NCBI GenBank assembly: GCA_028829895.1
Contig: CM054179.1
Span: forward strand, 97,821,375 to 97,885,374
Direction: 5' to 3'
Length of the DNA: 64,000 bases
DNA from: Sinotaia quadrata
Lineage: Eukaryota > Mollusca > Gastropoda > Architaenioglossa > Viviparidae
This document shows, in pieces, positions 49,076 to 61,770 of this stretch. Made by a program: the position numbers and the translations under genes. The notes below the pieces were generated by a model. That model saw nothing but the letters and a program-made list of their open reading frames with translations. It ran no database searches and was not told the DNA's origin. The stretch's first letter is position 1. Each line of letters begins with the position of its first letter.

Positions 49076-49429
49076 ATATTTCCACCCCTACTTTATTTAT
49101 CACTTATTTCTATATATTTTTACTCATGAAATATTTTTATGATTAAATGTGGAACACTTTGTTCATGATACTGATATTTAAGCAGTAAGATTTTAATAGT
49201 AGACTTCGTGCACGGCTTAAAAAGCAAAATACGTAATAAAAAACTCCCAACAGTTTCTCCAGAAATGGATGACCAGACATTGCCTGGAGTAACATCTGTG
49301 ATAGGCAGCAACATTGTCACTCTTTGTGAAATTCTAGAGTCAGGTTTCATGGAACGTGTGGGTCCATTTCTTTAAATCTTGTTATAGATAAATGAGTATC
49401 GTATGATGCAAGCATTCCTGAGAAGCTAG

Positions 49430-50430
49430 CCAATTATGGCCAACCAATGGCCAGGTGCTGGCCAGCCCAAAACTGACCAATAGGGGTGAGGCAATAAGCA
49501 ACCTGTTGAAATAACCCCTTGTCTCTCATCACTTGTCAAAGATGTGAGACATCTGTCTTCCTTCGAAAGTCCCTGTTTTGCGTACATTGTCGTCAAGGTC
49601 ACTCATAAGCAGACTAAGTTATAATTTTTCTAACTTATAACATTTCCTTTCAGCTATATATGGATGTAATTTTCATGTTCTCATTTCAGTTGAGTAATAA
49701 TGTATTTTTAATTTTCATGTATAATCAATCTTGTGAGCTATTCTGTAATTCTCATGAGGGGTAAGAAAGAGATATGGGCAGATGAAAACTAGTCAAGGTG
49801 CCAACATCCACAAAACTGTTTTCCAGGAGAAAGAAGTTGTAGCATTTTTTGGTTCTCTGATCTCCTCAGTTTTGGTTCCTGGCACCTCTAAATGAGTCTG
49901 CAATGTTTTTCATCTGTGGCCTAGTTGAAGACTCTTGCATTGAAGTCTGTTTCAACTTGACTACCCTGCACATTGTGTTTGAGCTTTGCCTCTGTCATGT
50001 CATGTACTGCCAGTGAAGACCTTACATGGTCATGAGACAAATTTCTTTGTAAACAAACTCTAAACTATCTTTATTCTCTCGTGATGTGTATTATCTGTGT
50101 TGTCTGAATGTCAATTGACTGAAGTAACATTGTTAAAGAATAGTGTTCACTCTAATGGCCTCTAGTGAGAGACAGAATAAAATTCAAGAACTTTAATATA
50201 ATAGACAATTACCAAATGAACTTCTAAGTCCAAATTGTATTGAGCTTTGACATATATGTGTGTATGTATATATATATTATTCAGTGTATCTCTATATGTA
50301 TTTGCTGTATATGTCATTGTTTTGACCAATGTTGAATTGCTGGTGTAGTGTGTAATTATATTTTATATTGTTAATAAATTCTATTTCTTTGTTTATCAAT
50401 ACCCTCCACCTTGTTTTTTAACTGGGTTAA
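49430..50430. other. Unassigned repeat-free block
   Basis: About 1 kb of mixed-composition sequence. Clustered TGGCCA words (49435-49475) lie at its left and AATAAA-type signals near its right end (50372-50378). It looks like an inserted element, but no terminal repeats, target duplication or protein were found. Confidence 0.3.
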
Positions 50431-50696
50431 AAGGTCATGAGTAGTTGGAGAGGCGTATTAATTAAGCCTTCCAAGAGTGTGTCCACTACTCTATTTGGAC
50501 GCTGGCCAGTCAGAGTTATTCTGTGGTGTTTATTTACAATACTGGCGATTGCTCTGAAAAGGGTACGGGAGGTCACTCTTTCAGCCCGTTGCCCGCAAAT
50601 TGAGAGTGTATATTTATCATATATGTTGAGAGATGATAATATTCTCATAATTAAAGAGACCCTTCAGTCATTTTAAAATAAACTATCTATATGACT

Positions 50697-50799
50697 ACCT
50701 ATCTATAGGTCTATCTATCTGTCTATCTATGTCTGTCTATCTATCTATTTGTCTATCTATCTATATGTCTATCTATCTGTCTGTCTGTCTATCTATCTA

Positions 50800-50830
<31 letters not shown>

Positions 50831-50831
50831 G
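50697..50831. repeat. (TCTA/TCTG)n microsatellite
   Basis: Mixed TCTA and TCTG tetramers. Confidence 0.95.
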
Positions 50832-51297
50832 AATAGCGTTACAGTATTCATTCAATTAATTTTCAGTTTGTTTGTTACTTTAATTCATGATTCTGAAGAT
50901 AGAAAGAGAGATGCTCAAAAAGAGTGAATACTATAAGCTGTCAAAGAAAGAAATACACTTAGAGAGGGAGACAGATATGTAGAGTAAAGCAGACAGACAG
51001 ACAGACAGATAGAGATGAATTACAAAAATTTACAGCAATGTTATTAGTTGTTGCAAACTATACGAGACTAAACAAAGGGGAATTCACTCAAGCCAAATTC
51101 CATCTATCATGCTATATATCTGTTTATATATACATATGCACTCTATGCAGTGAAACGATGCTGTCTACAAGGCCGTCAGTTGTCTAAAGAAACTAATCAG
51201 TCTACAGCTCTTTAGGCAAGCGATGAGCACATGAGTACATTCACACTAACACGAACTACAAGAACATACAACTAATGAAAATAATATGCGCACTCAC

Positions 51298-51433
51298 TGG
51301 AAAAGTCTGTCTGTTGTGTAGTGAGGCCAAAACAGATCATCATCAGCACTCCGACACGCACGAGGGAGCGCAGCTCTGCCCAACATGTCGCCCACGTCTG
51401 CAACGACAGCGCTGGCAAAGGCGAGGAAGCCAT
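51298..51433 (-). CDS. Ly6/uPAR (quiver-like) protein, exon 1 (start codon and signal peptide)
   Basis: Encodes 45 residues plus the first base of Asn46. The ATG at 51433-51431 is followed by G, and TAG lies in frame nine bases upstream (51442-51440), so no longer N terminus is possible within this exon. After a polar start with Arg22 and Arg26 comes a hydrophobic core (VGVLMMICFGL, residues 27-37), then polar TTQQTDFS: a secretion signal with cleavage probably near residues 36-40. The donor A|GTGAGT at 51297 is strong and leaves phase 1, exactly what exon 2 (AC CCA) requires. The joined product is 162 residues, normal for this family, with ten cysteines after the signal. The local GC peak sets the exon apart. 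The assignment to exon 2 across 30 kb is inferred from phase, strand, order and the missing signal peptide. Confidence 0.78.
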
Positions 51434-51560
51434 CGTTAACTACACCACGCCGCTAACGATGTGGGAACAAGGATGCCGAGCCTCCTATCTGTGCACTTTA
51501 AATTGTTATCCCCTCGGTGTCAACTTTTTTTCTTCATCTTTCCTTCAGTGAATTAAATCC
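51434..51560 (-). promoter_or_regulatory. 5' UTR and possible promoter of the Ly6-like gene
   Basis: Sequence just upstream of the ATG on the minus strand. The GC-rich part continues to about 51500. No TATA box or clear acceptor is visible, so transcription may start here or in an unseen upstream exon. Confidence 0.35.
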
Positions 51561-51599
51561 AGTTTCCTTGGAAACTTGAAGTGTTCTATTACACTCCCG

Positions 51600-54500
51600 A
51601 AGGCATAACTGTCTGAGTTTGGTGACAATAGTTAAATGGGTCCACACAGACAATCGAAGAAAAGAAAGAAAAGCAAAGAAAATTAAATCTTTCTGAGCAA
51701 ATTGCAAATCCCTAAAGAAAACGAAAACAGACCACCACCGCCAACAAAAAAAAATAAGCTAAAGGAATTAAAACGCGAAGAGATGGGAGAAAATAATAAA
51801 ATCAATAAGTATATTAATTTTGTTTATTAGGAACTGAAACAAATTCAAAGCAGTGTAAATCATTCATGATTTGAATAAGTGTCCTTAGTCAGACCTCGAG
51901 CTAAATTTAGCAAAACCGACTTGATTAATCTTGTAACCCTCATGTGAATAGTCCAGAGATAAAAAAAATTACTAATTATCAAAAAGCCCTGAATTAAGTA
52001 ATATTTTCTTTTCTTTTAAAATTGGGTCCTGTTGGAAATTTTCATAAAGGGACGACCTGCACTTCCCTAGCATGTTTAGACTCTCTTGCACTCTACGTAC
52101 TTCTTAACTTCAGCTCGGAGCACTGATTAATTATTATTAGCTATTGTCAGATTTCATTTCCGGATGGAGTGGCGTCGCTTTGCTGTCGATTACACACTGA
52201 CCTCATTACTAACGAATATAACTTTTGTCGCTACATTCTCAGTGTCTTGCTCTCTAGATATGACAAGCTATAAGTTCAAATTTTGAGTTTAAAACTACAA
52301 CACTGAATATCTAGTGCTAAGTCTAGTGCTAAGTCTAGTGCTAGGGGAGTAAAATAAAAACTGATTTCACTGAAGATAACGTTTTAAAAACAAGGTTAAT
52401 TTTCATTTATATATATATATAATATGGGGGGGGAGGATCCCTAGTTTTCATTCTTTCTGGTCTTTCTCTGACTATAAAGGGTTCTTACAATATAACAAAT
52501 CCTTAGTCACACTATAACAATAAAAAAAAAACTAATCAAGCGCAAGTGCAAAAAGGTCAATTTCAAGTGCACGAAAGCAAAACAAAACAAAAAGTCTGTG
52601 ATTCCTGTCGCGTGAGTTAATGGCAAGCGATCTCCAGGGAAGTCGTAATCAGTATAGAGAAATTTTAGGAAATTTTCCCATTATTTTTTTTTTATTAAAG
52701 TATTATTCGTCACCACGAAACAAATGTGTGAACATAATAGGTGCTATTTCTTTCTTTCTTTCTTTACAATAATTACTGTTGTCTTAGCTTAAGTATGTTT
52801 ATAAAAACTAGAATGTTGCAATAAAACGTTTCAAACGTTTTACCTTCCACACCCAGTTTTTTTATTTTTAAAAAAAAAGTGATCTTTTTTTAACGATCCA
52901 ATCAAAATCTGATGTCCATGCATTATATATTCTTAAGAAGTTGAATGGAAAAGTTTCATGTTACAAACAAACCCCGGAACTAATTCACAGCCTAGCAAAC
53001 CGTAGCTTAAAAATCAGCAACAGTTGCTAGCAGAAAATCAGTATAATTTTTTCACTTATTACTTCTTTCTATGCTGATGGTACAATGATGGTACAACGTC
53101 TCAAGAAATGTGATTTGTGTCTTTGGATAATGAAACTCAGAATATTGCAACTATCTTACTATGTATGAATGATATGAAAGGAAGTAAGAGGAAAACAAGA
53201 GAGAAGCCTTGACTAAACGAGTAGAACCTTGTAAAGCGTGACTATAAATGTACCTGTGTGGGACCATCATCAGAACAAAAGCGGTTACACAAAGATATAA
53301 ATTAGAGGGAGACTTACTGACTAAAATCGGAAGCTAACTCCTGATTGGCCAGTAGTTGTCACGTGAACGTAAAGTGTAGCAACACTTTAACTAATCCTAA
53401 AAGCCGGAACCACTCAGCGGGAAAGGGGCTTTTATTTTTAGAAGCATCTATCTGGAAAATCGGTCAGGGAGAGATGCACAAAGGCAAGGACAATTAACGA
53501 GTAATGGAGGAGCAAAAAACGGAAGTCGTATGCACTGGCGTTCGCAAGGAAAATCGAACTCATAATTATTAGTCTGATATTGGAAGCGTGTTGAAACAGA
53601 TGGATTGATTATCTAGGTCGTTACGAGAATTCTCTTGCGAGCAGTAAGAGAGAAATACTGCATGATTTAGGTGCTTTTTTTTTTTTAAAGTAAATTTTTT
53701 TGAGTTCTGCAGAAGAACTCTTCGCTAAGTACTAAACCAGGTCCAGTACGGTAAATTTGTAGATAATGAAAAGTTAGATGTATTGCTTCTAATTTATAAC
53801 TATTGAGAAAATGTTAGGAAATATATTATGAAATGTATTTTACTTGGCGAGGACGACCAACAAAATACAAATGCAATCAAGAATTTCTTTCCTTTGAAGA
53901 CTAAGATTGAATAGAAAACTTGTATTCTGTGTGCTAAAACGTAGGATCTATAAACACTTCCTTATTTTCTAATTTAAGAAAGGAGCTTCATAGATTCATA
54001 TATTTGAGATTTGGGGTACTCCAGAATTCAAGTATTCCAGTGTTAGGGATCGAAAGGAAGATAGCAAGATTCAAATTTGTAGCGTGACTGACTGCACAAC
54101 ATCCAGAAATTATAGAGAGATCCCAGTATTTTGCTACAAGCTGACGCAAATCAAAAAGAAAAATTGACCAGGCCAATGAACTTCCAGGGATCATGCGTGA
54201 CGACACGCGCTGGGTCAAGAGCGGTCATACTACCTTCTTTGAATAACGTAGAAAACTTGGTAGTAATTCTAACACAACAAGAATAAAAACAACAAAATAT
54301 ACTCTGATTCTCTAATAATCGAAGAAAATATAGAAGAGTAGTGTGCGTGTATATATCTATATATACACTAACAGGGGACAGAATTAGTTAGCACTGAAAG
54401 AAGTGCCTAGTGGTCTGATTAAATTCTCCCACTGTAAAATGGGGGCACAACTCGCGCCGTAGCTGACTGAAATTGTAAAATCTGTTTCCTTATTAAGATT

Positions 54501-54730
54501 GACGTGAAGGACGTGAGCCTTGAATCAAACAGATGATGGTTGTGGGTTTGCCTTAACTTTTTTTTAAAAATGTTATTTCTCAGCCGTTTATTTAGTCCAT
54601 TTGTTATTCGTAGGTGTAGCGTAGAGTACTTGTCAATTGTTTTGTCTTGAACTGTCCGTGAATATCTCATCTGGGGTTTGTACATGCGCCGTTTGAAGAT
54701 AGAGACCAAGTGTAATAATCACTTTATATT
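51600..54730. other. Upstream flank, no gene recognised
   Basis: AT-rich DNA with poly-A/T runs and a short (TTTC)n at 52743-52765. Higher-complexity patches lie at 52090-52260 and 53300-53500. A 76-codon minus-strand frame at 53988-54218 looks protein-like (FLFDLRQLVAKYWDL) but has no recognised family or splice context. Confidence 0.45.
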
Positions 54731-54734
54731 AGTT

Positions 54735-54870
54735 TAGTGAAGAGAGGCATAGCTGTACAAGTACGAACCAGACATAGAAGCATAATTGTAAAAGTACTAC
54801 CAGACTTAGTTGTCCAAGTATATACCAGACTTCAAGGCATAGCTTCACAAGTACGCATCAGACTGATATA
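54735..54870. repeat. ~40-45-bp degenerate repeat, 3-4 copies
   Basis: AGGCATAGCTGTACAAGTAC followed by ACCAGAC-type units; the second copy is shortened. Confidence 0.8.
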
Positions 54871-55207
54871 TTGACATTACATCAATTACATTCCCTACTT
54901 CAGTTCTATATATAGCCAGCCTAAACATGCCGTTATACAGACTGTGACGTTGCCCAGAATTGTGGCTAAAAGTGGACACTTGTTCACTTCCTACAAATGA
55001 CTATTCAAAGACCCACTGAGCCCTATACTACGAATGTCTAACTCAACACGTCAGCGGTTAGATATTACTCTCCCGCCACCTATAAATCTGTCATTAATAT
55101 CACACCCCAGCCACTTATAAATCTATTATTAATATCGCCAGTTTTATGCGTAAGAAAAGAGTTATTTGCCGCGTGCGAACTGCCGAGGGTGTAAATTTGC
55201 CTTTAAA

Positions 55208-55412
55208 GTAACTGTATAATTCTTACTGGTCTCTTTATTGTCACTATCCTTTTTAATTCTTACTGGTCTCCTTATTGTCACTATCCTTTTTAATTCTTAC
55301 TGGTCTCCTTATTGACACTATCCTTTTTAATTCTTACTGGTCTCCTTATTGTCACTATCCTTTTTAATTCTTACTGGTCTCCTCATTGTCACTATCCTTT
55401 TTAATTCTTACC
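55208..55412. repeat. 37-bp minisatellite, about 5.5 copies
   Basis: CTGGTCTCCTTATTGTCACT followed by ATCCTTTTTAATTCTTA is almost perfectly repeated. Confidence 0.96.
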
Positions 55413-55529
55413 CGCCAATAGTAATACTATGGGCTATTTGCCACGCATAATAAATGGTTGGATGCTCTAGCTGTGTAGGAGAAAGGATTGGTATTGAAGA
55501 ACGAATCATTTACCATTGTCCTCACAGTC

Positions 55530-55590
55530 CGGCAATTTGTGACTGGCAATTTGTGACTGTGGCAATAGGTGACTGTGGCAATGGGACTGT
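55530..55590. repeat. Short tandem repeat (about 16-bp unit)
   Basis: GGCAATTTGTGACT/GGCAATAGGTGACTGT units, four copies. Confidence 0.8.
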
Positions 55591-55774
55591 GAGATTGAGC
55601 AGTGAGCGACCTGATGTGGAACCAGCGAATCCTCTCCACTCTGCACTGTACGTAATACATTGCAGTCGCCCGATCTGGCATCGAACTAGTCATAGTAAAG
55701 TTGGTGCCATTGGTAAAGTGTGGTTTCAGCAACCACCAACAGCTTTAAATTAAACATACGTCACAAAATCCAGA

Positions 55775-56620
55775 CTCCAGTTCAATACCCAAAGCTCTCC
55801 TATAATTCAAACTCAAGTCCAGTGACTCAAACTCTGCTCCATTAATTGGTCATATTTTAGTCCAATAATCAAAATCTGCTCCAACAATTCGTCGTACTCC
55901 AGTAATCCAAACTATGCTCCAAACATTTCTCGTACTCCAGTCAAGCAATCTAAACTCTGCTCTAATAATTCGTCGTACTCCATCCATTCCAGTAATCCAA
56001 ACTCTGCTCCAATAACTCGTACACTATTCCATTAATTTAAGCTCTGCTCCAGTAATTCGTATTATTCTAATCCAGTAACCCAAGCACTGCTCCAATGACT
56101 CGTGCTTTAGTCCAATAATTAAACTATGCTCCAATAACTACTAGTATTCTAGTCCAGTAACCCAAGCTCTGCTCCAATAACTCGTACTCTAGTCCAATAA
56201 TCAAACTCTGCTCCAATAATTCATAGTATTCTAGTCCAGTAACCCAAGCTCTGCTCCATTAATTCGTAGCACTCTAGTCCAATAATTAAATTGTGCTCCA
56301 ATAACTCGTACTCTAGTCCAATAATCAAAATGTGCTCCAGTAACTAATAGTATTCTCGTCTAGTAACCCAAGCTCTGCTCCAATAATTCGTAGTACTCTA
56401 ATCCAATAATTAAATTCTGCTCCAGTAACTAATAGTATTCTAGTCTAGTAACCCAAGCTCTCCTCCAATAATTCGTAGTACTCTAGTCCAATAATTAAAT
56501 TCTGCTCCAGTAACTAATAGTATTCTAGTCTAATAACCCAAGCTCTGCTTCGATAACTCGTTCTTTAGTCCAGTAACCCAAACTCTGCTCCATTCGTGCT
56601 CTAACGCAGAATCCAGTGAA
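55775..56620. repeat. Degenerate ~43-bp minisatellite, about 20 copies
   Basis: CTCTGCTCCAATAATTCGTA, then GTACTCTAGTCCAGTAACCC and AAG. It has frequent indels, and some longer units are themselves duplicated near 56390-56530. It ends in a C homopolymer (about 56630-56641). Confidence 0.9.
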
Positions 56621-56689
56621 TCAGAATACACCCCCCCCCCCGCCAAACTTCTATAATTAGAAAGCAGAGACATTAATAAAAATCAACTA

Positions 56690-57420
56690 TCTTAGAGTGC
56701 TACCATCGTCAGAGGGCTCGGAGCTTTTATTCCTGTGTGTCGTCTGTCTCCTTATCGATCTGTCTAACACGATGACCTTGCAGAAGGAGCGTCTTGGGAC
56801 TTTCTTACGCTTACGGAAAATTCCAAAATTCCAGTGTTAAAAAGGTAATAAATCTTCATCTTATCCTATACCTTCACTCTCCTCAACAACATGGCACATA
56901 TTAACGACCCCGGTCATGACTTATTCATTGGCGACGCGCTGTAATCAAGAGTTATGGGCCCTTAAATCATCAGCCAATGGAAGTTTTCTAACTTAATAAG
57001 AATTCTTTAAGGTCAAAAAATAGTGAAAAGAGACGTCAATTAAAAAAATACAGCTGATTATTTTAACACTAACAGTTTTATTTAGTATTGCATTTAAAAA
57101 ACAGAATATAAATAAGCAAAATAAATTAAGTTAAATGAAAATGTTTAACAAAAAATAGGTTCAATTATGTTACTATTTCCAAATTTTACTCTTTCGTCAC
57201 AGTCTTAGAAGGTACTGAGGTGTAATGCTTGTTTTTAACGGGACAATGAAATCAGACTGTTCGAAACTTAAAGATTAATGAGATTGGTTATTAGTTCGTT
57301 TATTTTATTTTACTTTTATTAATTAGCTCCCGGCAGTCCTGAAATGGATAAGAAGTTAGAAAGCAGAGCCTGTTGACATAAGTTAAACGCTTTAAAACCA
57401 TTGACGTCACGGAGCAGAAA
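56690..57420. other. Unique DNA, no gene recognised
   Basis: A higher-complexity block (56690-56960, with GGTCATGACTTATTCATTGG) followed by AT-rich sequence. Confidence 0.4.
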
Positions 57421-57477
57421 CGACATACGTAATGAACTTAGCAATGAAGAAGTTATTCCGACTGAGTTTTAGGCAGA

Positions 57478-57597
57478 GGGAAGGGAGAGAGAGGGGGAGA
57501 GGGGGAGGGGAAAGAGGGATGGGAGAGAAAGGGAGGGGGAGAGAGAAGGGAGGGAATGAGAGGAGGGAGGGGGAGAGAGGGAGATGGAGGGAGATGT
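57478..57597. repeat. Polypurine (GGGA/GA)n tract
   Basis: About 120 bases with almost only G and A on the plus strand; a mirror-repeat-like purine tract able in principle to form triplex DNA. Confidence 0.93.
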
Positions 57598-58399
57598 CGA
57601 TGATGATTCAGATGATGAGGATTCAGTTGGTGACGGTGGTGGAGGTCGTCAAGTTTAAAGCATTGACTTTTCTCCAACACTTCAGACTTGTGACTTTCGA
57701 CAAATGGAACTGTTAAGAGAAACTCGCCAGACTGACTTCCCGTTAAGTTTCTTCAAAATTAACAAAAAGGCTGCATTGAAATGTCTCTAGATTTACTTCA
57801 GTTCTATTTACTTTCCTACACTCCATATTATTTGCAATACTAACAAATTAAAGGAGCAGTAAGAAGAGACAAAAGCTGGTCGAACGACGAATTTTCACAA
57901 CAATGTGAAAATTTATATTCCTCTTCAGTGATTGGGAGTGCAACGTGAACTCCCTGGTTTGATGAGTAGTTCTCCCGTCAGTAGAAAACTAGAATTGTGG
58001 CCAAGAATTGATAAGCCAGCATCCAGATACCGGGGCAAAGAGACCAAATACTCTTGCGGTCAGGTTGGCCGAGGCGCATCATCCAGTCCAAGTCCTGGAC
58101 CAATATTTTGTTACGTCACTAAGCGGCGAAATTGATTTTTGAAGAAGTAATACTGTAACAACCCGACGAACTCGACCTCACGCAGCACTAAATATCCTGG
58201 GTGCTCTAACTCCAGACTGTGCATCTCGGTAGTGGCATAGAAATCATTTAAAACTCACCAGAATTGTCTCCACAATAATTTACTGGAGAAAAAGTATTGA
58301 TACCTCTTCATATGGCACAAAGTTAGGAGCTTGGAGGAAAGGGTGGGAGGGGATTGGGGAGGGGATTAGAAATTGATTGAGCGAATGAGTAAGTGACGA

Positions 58400-58445
58400 G
58401 TGGGAAAGAGAGAGAGAGAGAGAGACTAGAGACTAGAGACTAGTT
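58400..58445. repeat. (GA)n and (GAGACTA)n short repeats
   Basis: A GA run of about 18 bases, then three GAGACTA units. Confidence 0.9.
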
Positions 58446-59006
58446 TCAGACTAGAAAACTAACACCCACAAACTGACTAGATACTGGTTTATAAAAAACC
58501 CTAACCGTGTGAAGCTCGTACAGTCCACACGGGGGTGGGTGGGGTGGGGTGGGGTCGGGATGTAGGAACGATGGTTAATATACGAACATCGTGCAAGATT
58601 AAATCTGACAATAACAAAACAACAGTCCCGAGATTTAAGTGCGTGAAAGGCACGTACGTTAACTACATAACCGATATAATAATTAGCTTCATCCATTAGA
58701 TCTTTGAACACAACTCACAGCAACACGTGCAAAACAAATTCCTATGCCAGACAAAAGAGTTTGTATTATCTTACTGGGTAGACAGGTAGACAGGGAAACA
58801 CTGACAATCAGAAGTGGGTAAAGAGAGACCTATATTTCTCGGTTCAGGTAAAACAGGGTGCTTTTTTCCCCCGGTTTCTTTTGTTGTTGTTTGTTTGTTT
58901 GTTTGATGATAATAGAATTCTTTTTAATTTAAGAATTAAATCAACATGATTTGTTAGGGTTGATATATAAAATTAAAATTAATCAAACGGTATATTTTAA
59001 ACTTAC

Positions 59007-59137
59007 TGCTAACAGAGAAAAATGGGAAAGTATGCCGTGCTAGGAATTTCTTCAGTGGAAGAGAAAGGAAAACGTGATAGGCCCCTCAATCTTCATATCA
59101 TTGGCACCAGCTTTGAACCATATGAACTCACGGTCTT
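59007..59137 (-). other. Candidate exon (coding strand uncertain)
   Basis: On the minus strand a strong acceptor (AACATTTCCTTTTTCAG) precedes 27 open codons starting DREFIWFKAGANDMK and ending FLFH before TGA at 59054-59052. A donor-like GTAAGT follows at 59006, so the exon could be terminal with a spliced UTR, or noncoding. On the plus strand the same DNA holds a complete 39-codon frame (ATG 59022, TGA 59139-59141) with a good start context. The two frames are in complementary register, so one is the shadow of the other. I recognise neither product. Confidence 0.3.
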
Positions 59138-60139
59138 CTGAAAAAGGAAATGTTTGATTAAACAACATACATACGTAACCTTACATATGTTTCAACCTTG
59201 TAAAACAAAGCCGCTTAATCTCTATAGCAGACGTAAAAAGTATGCGTCTATGTAACTGTCAATTGTTGTCTACTTCATAATACCAATTCTAGCGACTTTC
59301 AGAGTAGAGTGAAGAGTTTCTTAAAACTAGTTGTTCTTGCTCGAGGATCTGTAGGAAAAATAATATTGCTTACGCGATAATGGCGTTGAGCTAAAATTGA
59401 TCCTTTCTGATTTATGAAACAATTACCTTGTACATTGCTCTGAACCAGACAACTTTGAGTACTAGCGCGTGAGCCAAGTTGCCACGCGTGGTCTGTTTCT
59501 ACGAGCAAACATTTAAATATCCACTTTACAGTATAATAAAGTTTATGCAATAAAATCTATCCAATCGACAAAAATATAAACTTCCGATTTCGGTATCAGT
59601 GACAGCAGCCACTTGGGTTTCTGCCGTAACTAACGGGTCACTACCCTACATGATGAATGTACTTTGCTGGTTTTCGGTTACCAGCCGTATATTTCAAATG
59701 ATAAAGCTGAAACGACGTATCCAAATGATTTTCAATCAGTCCAAGGATACGTGATTTTTTTTTTCTCTTTTTTAACAGAACGCGTTTGTGTGAGAGGGGT
59801 GCTGGTTATTGGTTTGTTTAGTGCAGATGGGAGATAACGACTTCAGGTTATTAGAGTTAAATCTCTTCCGATTACACAAGTTTTCACAGCAATAATTATT
59901 ATTATTGCTCGAGTGGTCTACGACCTAATCAAGGCAGGCCGTCCGACGACCGCAAGGTGTAAAGATCGGCAGGAACCAATTTCTGTTATTAAATAACGCC
60001 GCGGGGAGTTTGTGGGGCGCTATTATTTCTCTCTGGGTAATCGATTAAGATGAAATTATTCTCTTTCTCTGCTTCCTTTTCCATGACACACCCTCATCTG
60101 AGTTCCTTCCTCAATCAGTAATTGGATCATAATCCATAA

Positions 60140-60222
60140 TAAGCCAGTACGAATAACCGCTGAAGCCAGTACGAAAAAAACCGAAGCCAGTACGAATAAC
60201 ACCGAAGCCAGTACGAATAGAG
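60140..60222. repeat. ~23-bp repeat, 4 copies
   Basis: AAGCCAGTACGAATAAC followed by ACCG-type units. Confidence 0.9.
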
Positions 60223-60929
60223 TTGAAGAGTAGACCGCGCACACTGAAAGCCAGACCAAAGAAATATTTGTCTCAGGAACACAATAAGTCTTGCACCGTC
60301 TATCGCTTCCGGTGCCTGAAGCCGCCAAAGTGATTGATTGGAAGTGTTGCCGCGACCGACCGATATTCGACGATGCCAAGTTGTATGGCTTTTTCTGTTT
60401 GCAGTAAGATGGAATGGGTAATTATTTTTTCGCAAATTGCCTTTAAGCTTATTTCCCCCCACCCCTCAGCTGAACAGCTATGCAATAATTCCGATCAGTT
60501 CCAAGTTTCATTGATCGCTTTGTACTATTGGCAGACTTATTTTTCAGTTCATAAATTTCCGAGCAAGAGTGAAGGGCACAACATTCTAGTTAGAAATCTG
60601 CTCGGTAGAATAACAGAGGAGAGAAATGAAGGATTGGTGCTGTCTGCTAAAATCCTGCAGAACTATTTGTTGTTGTACTCGAAATAATTATATATCTGGC
60701 AATCAAAGCGCTAAAGCTGACTACACACACAATATCATCCTTGTAGAAAAGATTGAATCAGTTTTAAATGCTGCGTGTTAAGGTACTATCCATTAGAAAC
60801 GAATGCTTTCATAAACACAAACACCCGTTGTTGTTGTTTTTTAAAAAATACACCTGACACACCTCGTCTACGGCGAACGTTTTTGGGTTTGATTCAGATC
60901 CAAAAATTTGACAAGCTTGTGCGACTCTT

Positions 60930-61770
60930 TTCACTCCAGATTCTGCAAACTGATAAGCCAGACCCGAAAGCCGCGATCAGATGATGGTAAAGTTCTGGTT
61001 GCCAAGACGACTCGAGCAATCCTTCGCTCCATCATTGCTGTAATTCTTCTGTTCCGAGCGAGCGTCACTTTTTATCATCGCAAGGAACCACAACCACTAT
61101 TTCAGCCAAGCCAAGGGCCGCCGTCTGGCAGTGACCAACTCGGTGATGCCGCTTAGAGTCACCGCAGTCGCTCATTCAGGCGCTCTAATCGAACTGACTG
61201 CAGTTAGCTTCAGTCGTGGTCCCGGTCAAGTTACGTCTGTGCTATCGAGGCTCCACTGCAGACTAACGAGTCCATCACTCGAAAACAACTCTCGGCGAAG
61301 CTCGCGCGCTTTGTTGACAAATTTTATACTCACCCTCGACATCGAGCTTCACCAAAGACCACAACTTTTCTGTTTTCGCCTACTAGACGAAGGCGACGAA
61401 GAACCTTCAAGAGTTATCTGCCTTCGGGAAGCACGCAACAGTAAGGCTTCATTCTCTCGCGCAGATGAACGCCGCCAGTCTGAGATACGCATGGTAGAGA
61501 CATGATTCTCCTTCCCCGCCCCTTCGTTCGTGCGTAGTGCGAGCTATTTTCGGTAGATGTGCAGTTGCGCGAAAAATTACTAGGTCGAGAGGTGGGGTGG
61601 GTGATGTTGTTGTGGGGGGGGGGGGAGGAAGGAAAGTCTTGGCATTCTGTCGCAGAGGCACTGCAAGTTTGTTAAGCTCGGGCGATGCCGCTATTTCGCT
61701 TGTTCGGCTGGGTTCTCAGACTTCGGCAGACCGGAACAGCAGAACCAGGTTATTCTTAACCGCGTCCAAT
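60930..61770. promoter_or_regulatory. CpG-rich segment, candidate promoter or first exon
   Basis: About 840 bases with far more CpG than the rest of the window and many unique words. Open frames of 82 and 124 codons on the plus strand and 70 on the minus show no domain and overlap one another. It could be a promoter or untranslated first exon, either for a rightward gene or as a distant start of the Ly6-like transcript. A G homopolymer (61614-61624) interrupts it. Confidence 0.35.

Noticed and set aside
49502..50410. Solo LTR with TG...CA ends
   Set aside because: No matching target duplication, and no second LTR, primer-binding site or polypurine tract could be identified.
53988..54218. Protein-like 76-codon minus frame
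   Set aside because: No recognised motif and no supported splice sites; kept only as a note.
60334..60687. 117-codon plus frame overlapped by a 111-codon minus frame
   Set aside because: No family recognised; the minus frame includes the 23-bp repeat.
61131..61505. 124-codon plus-strand frame in the CpG-rich block
   Set aside because: No recognised domain. High GC lowers stop frequency, and overlapping frames occur on both strands.
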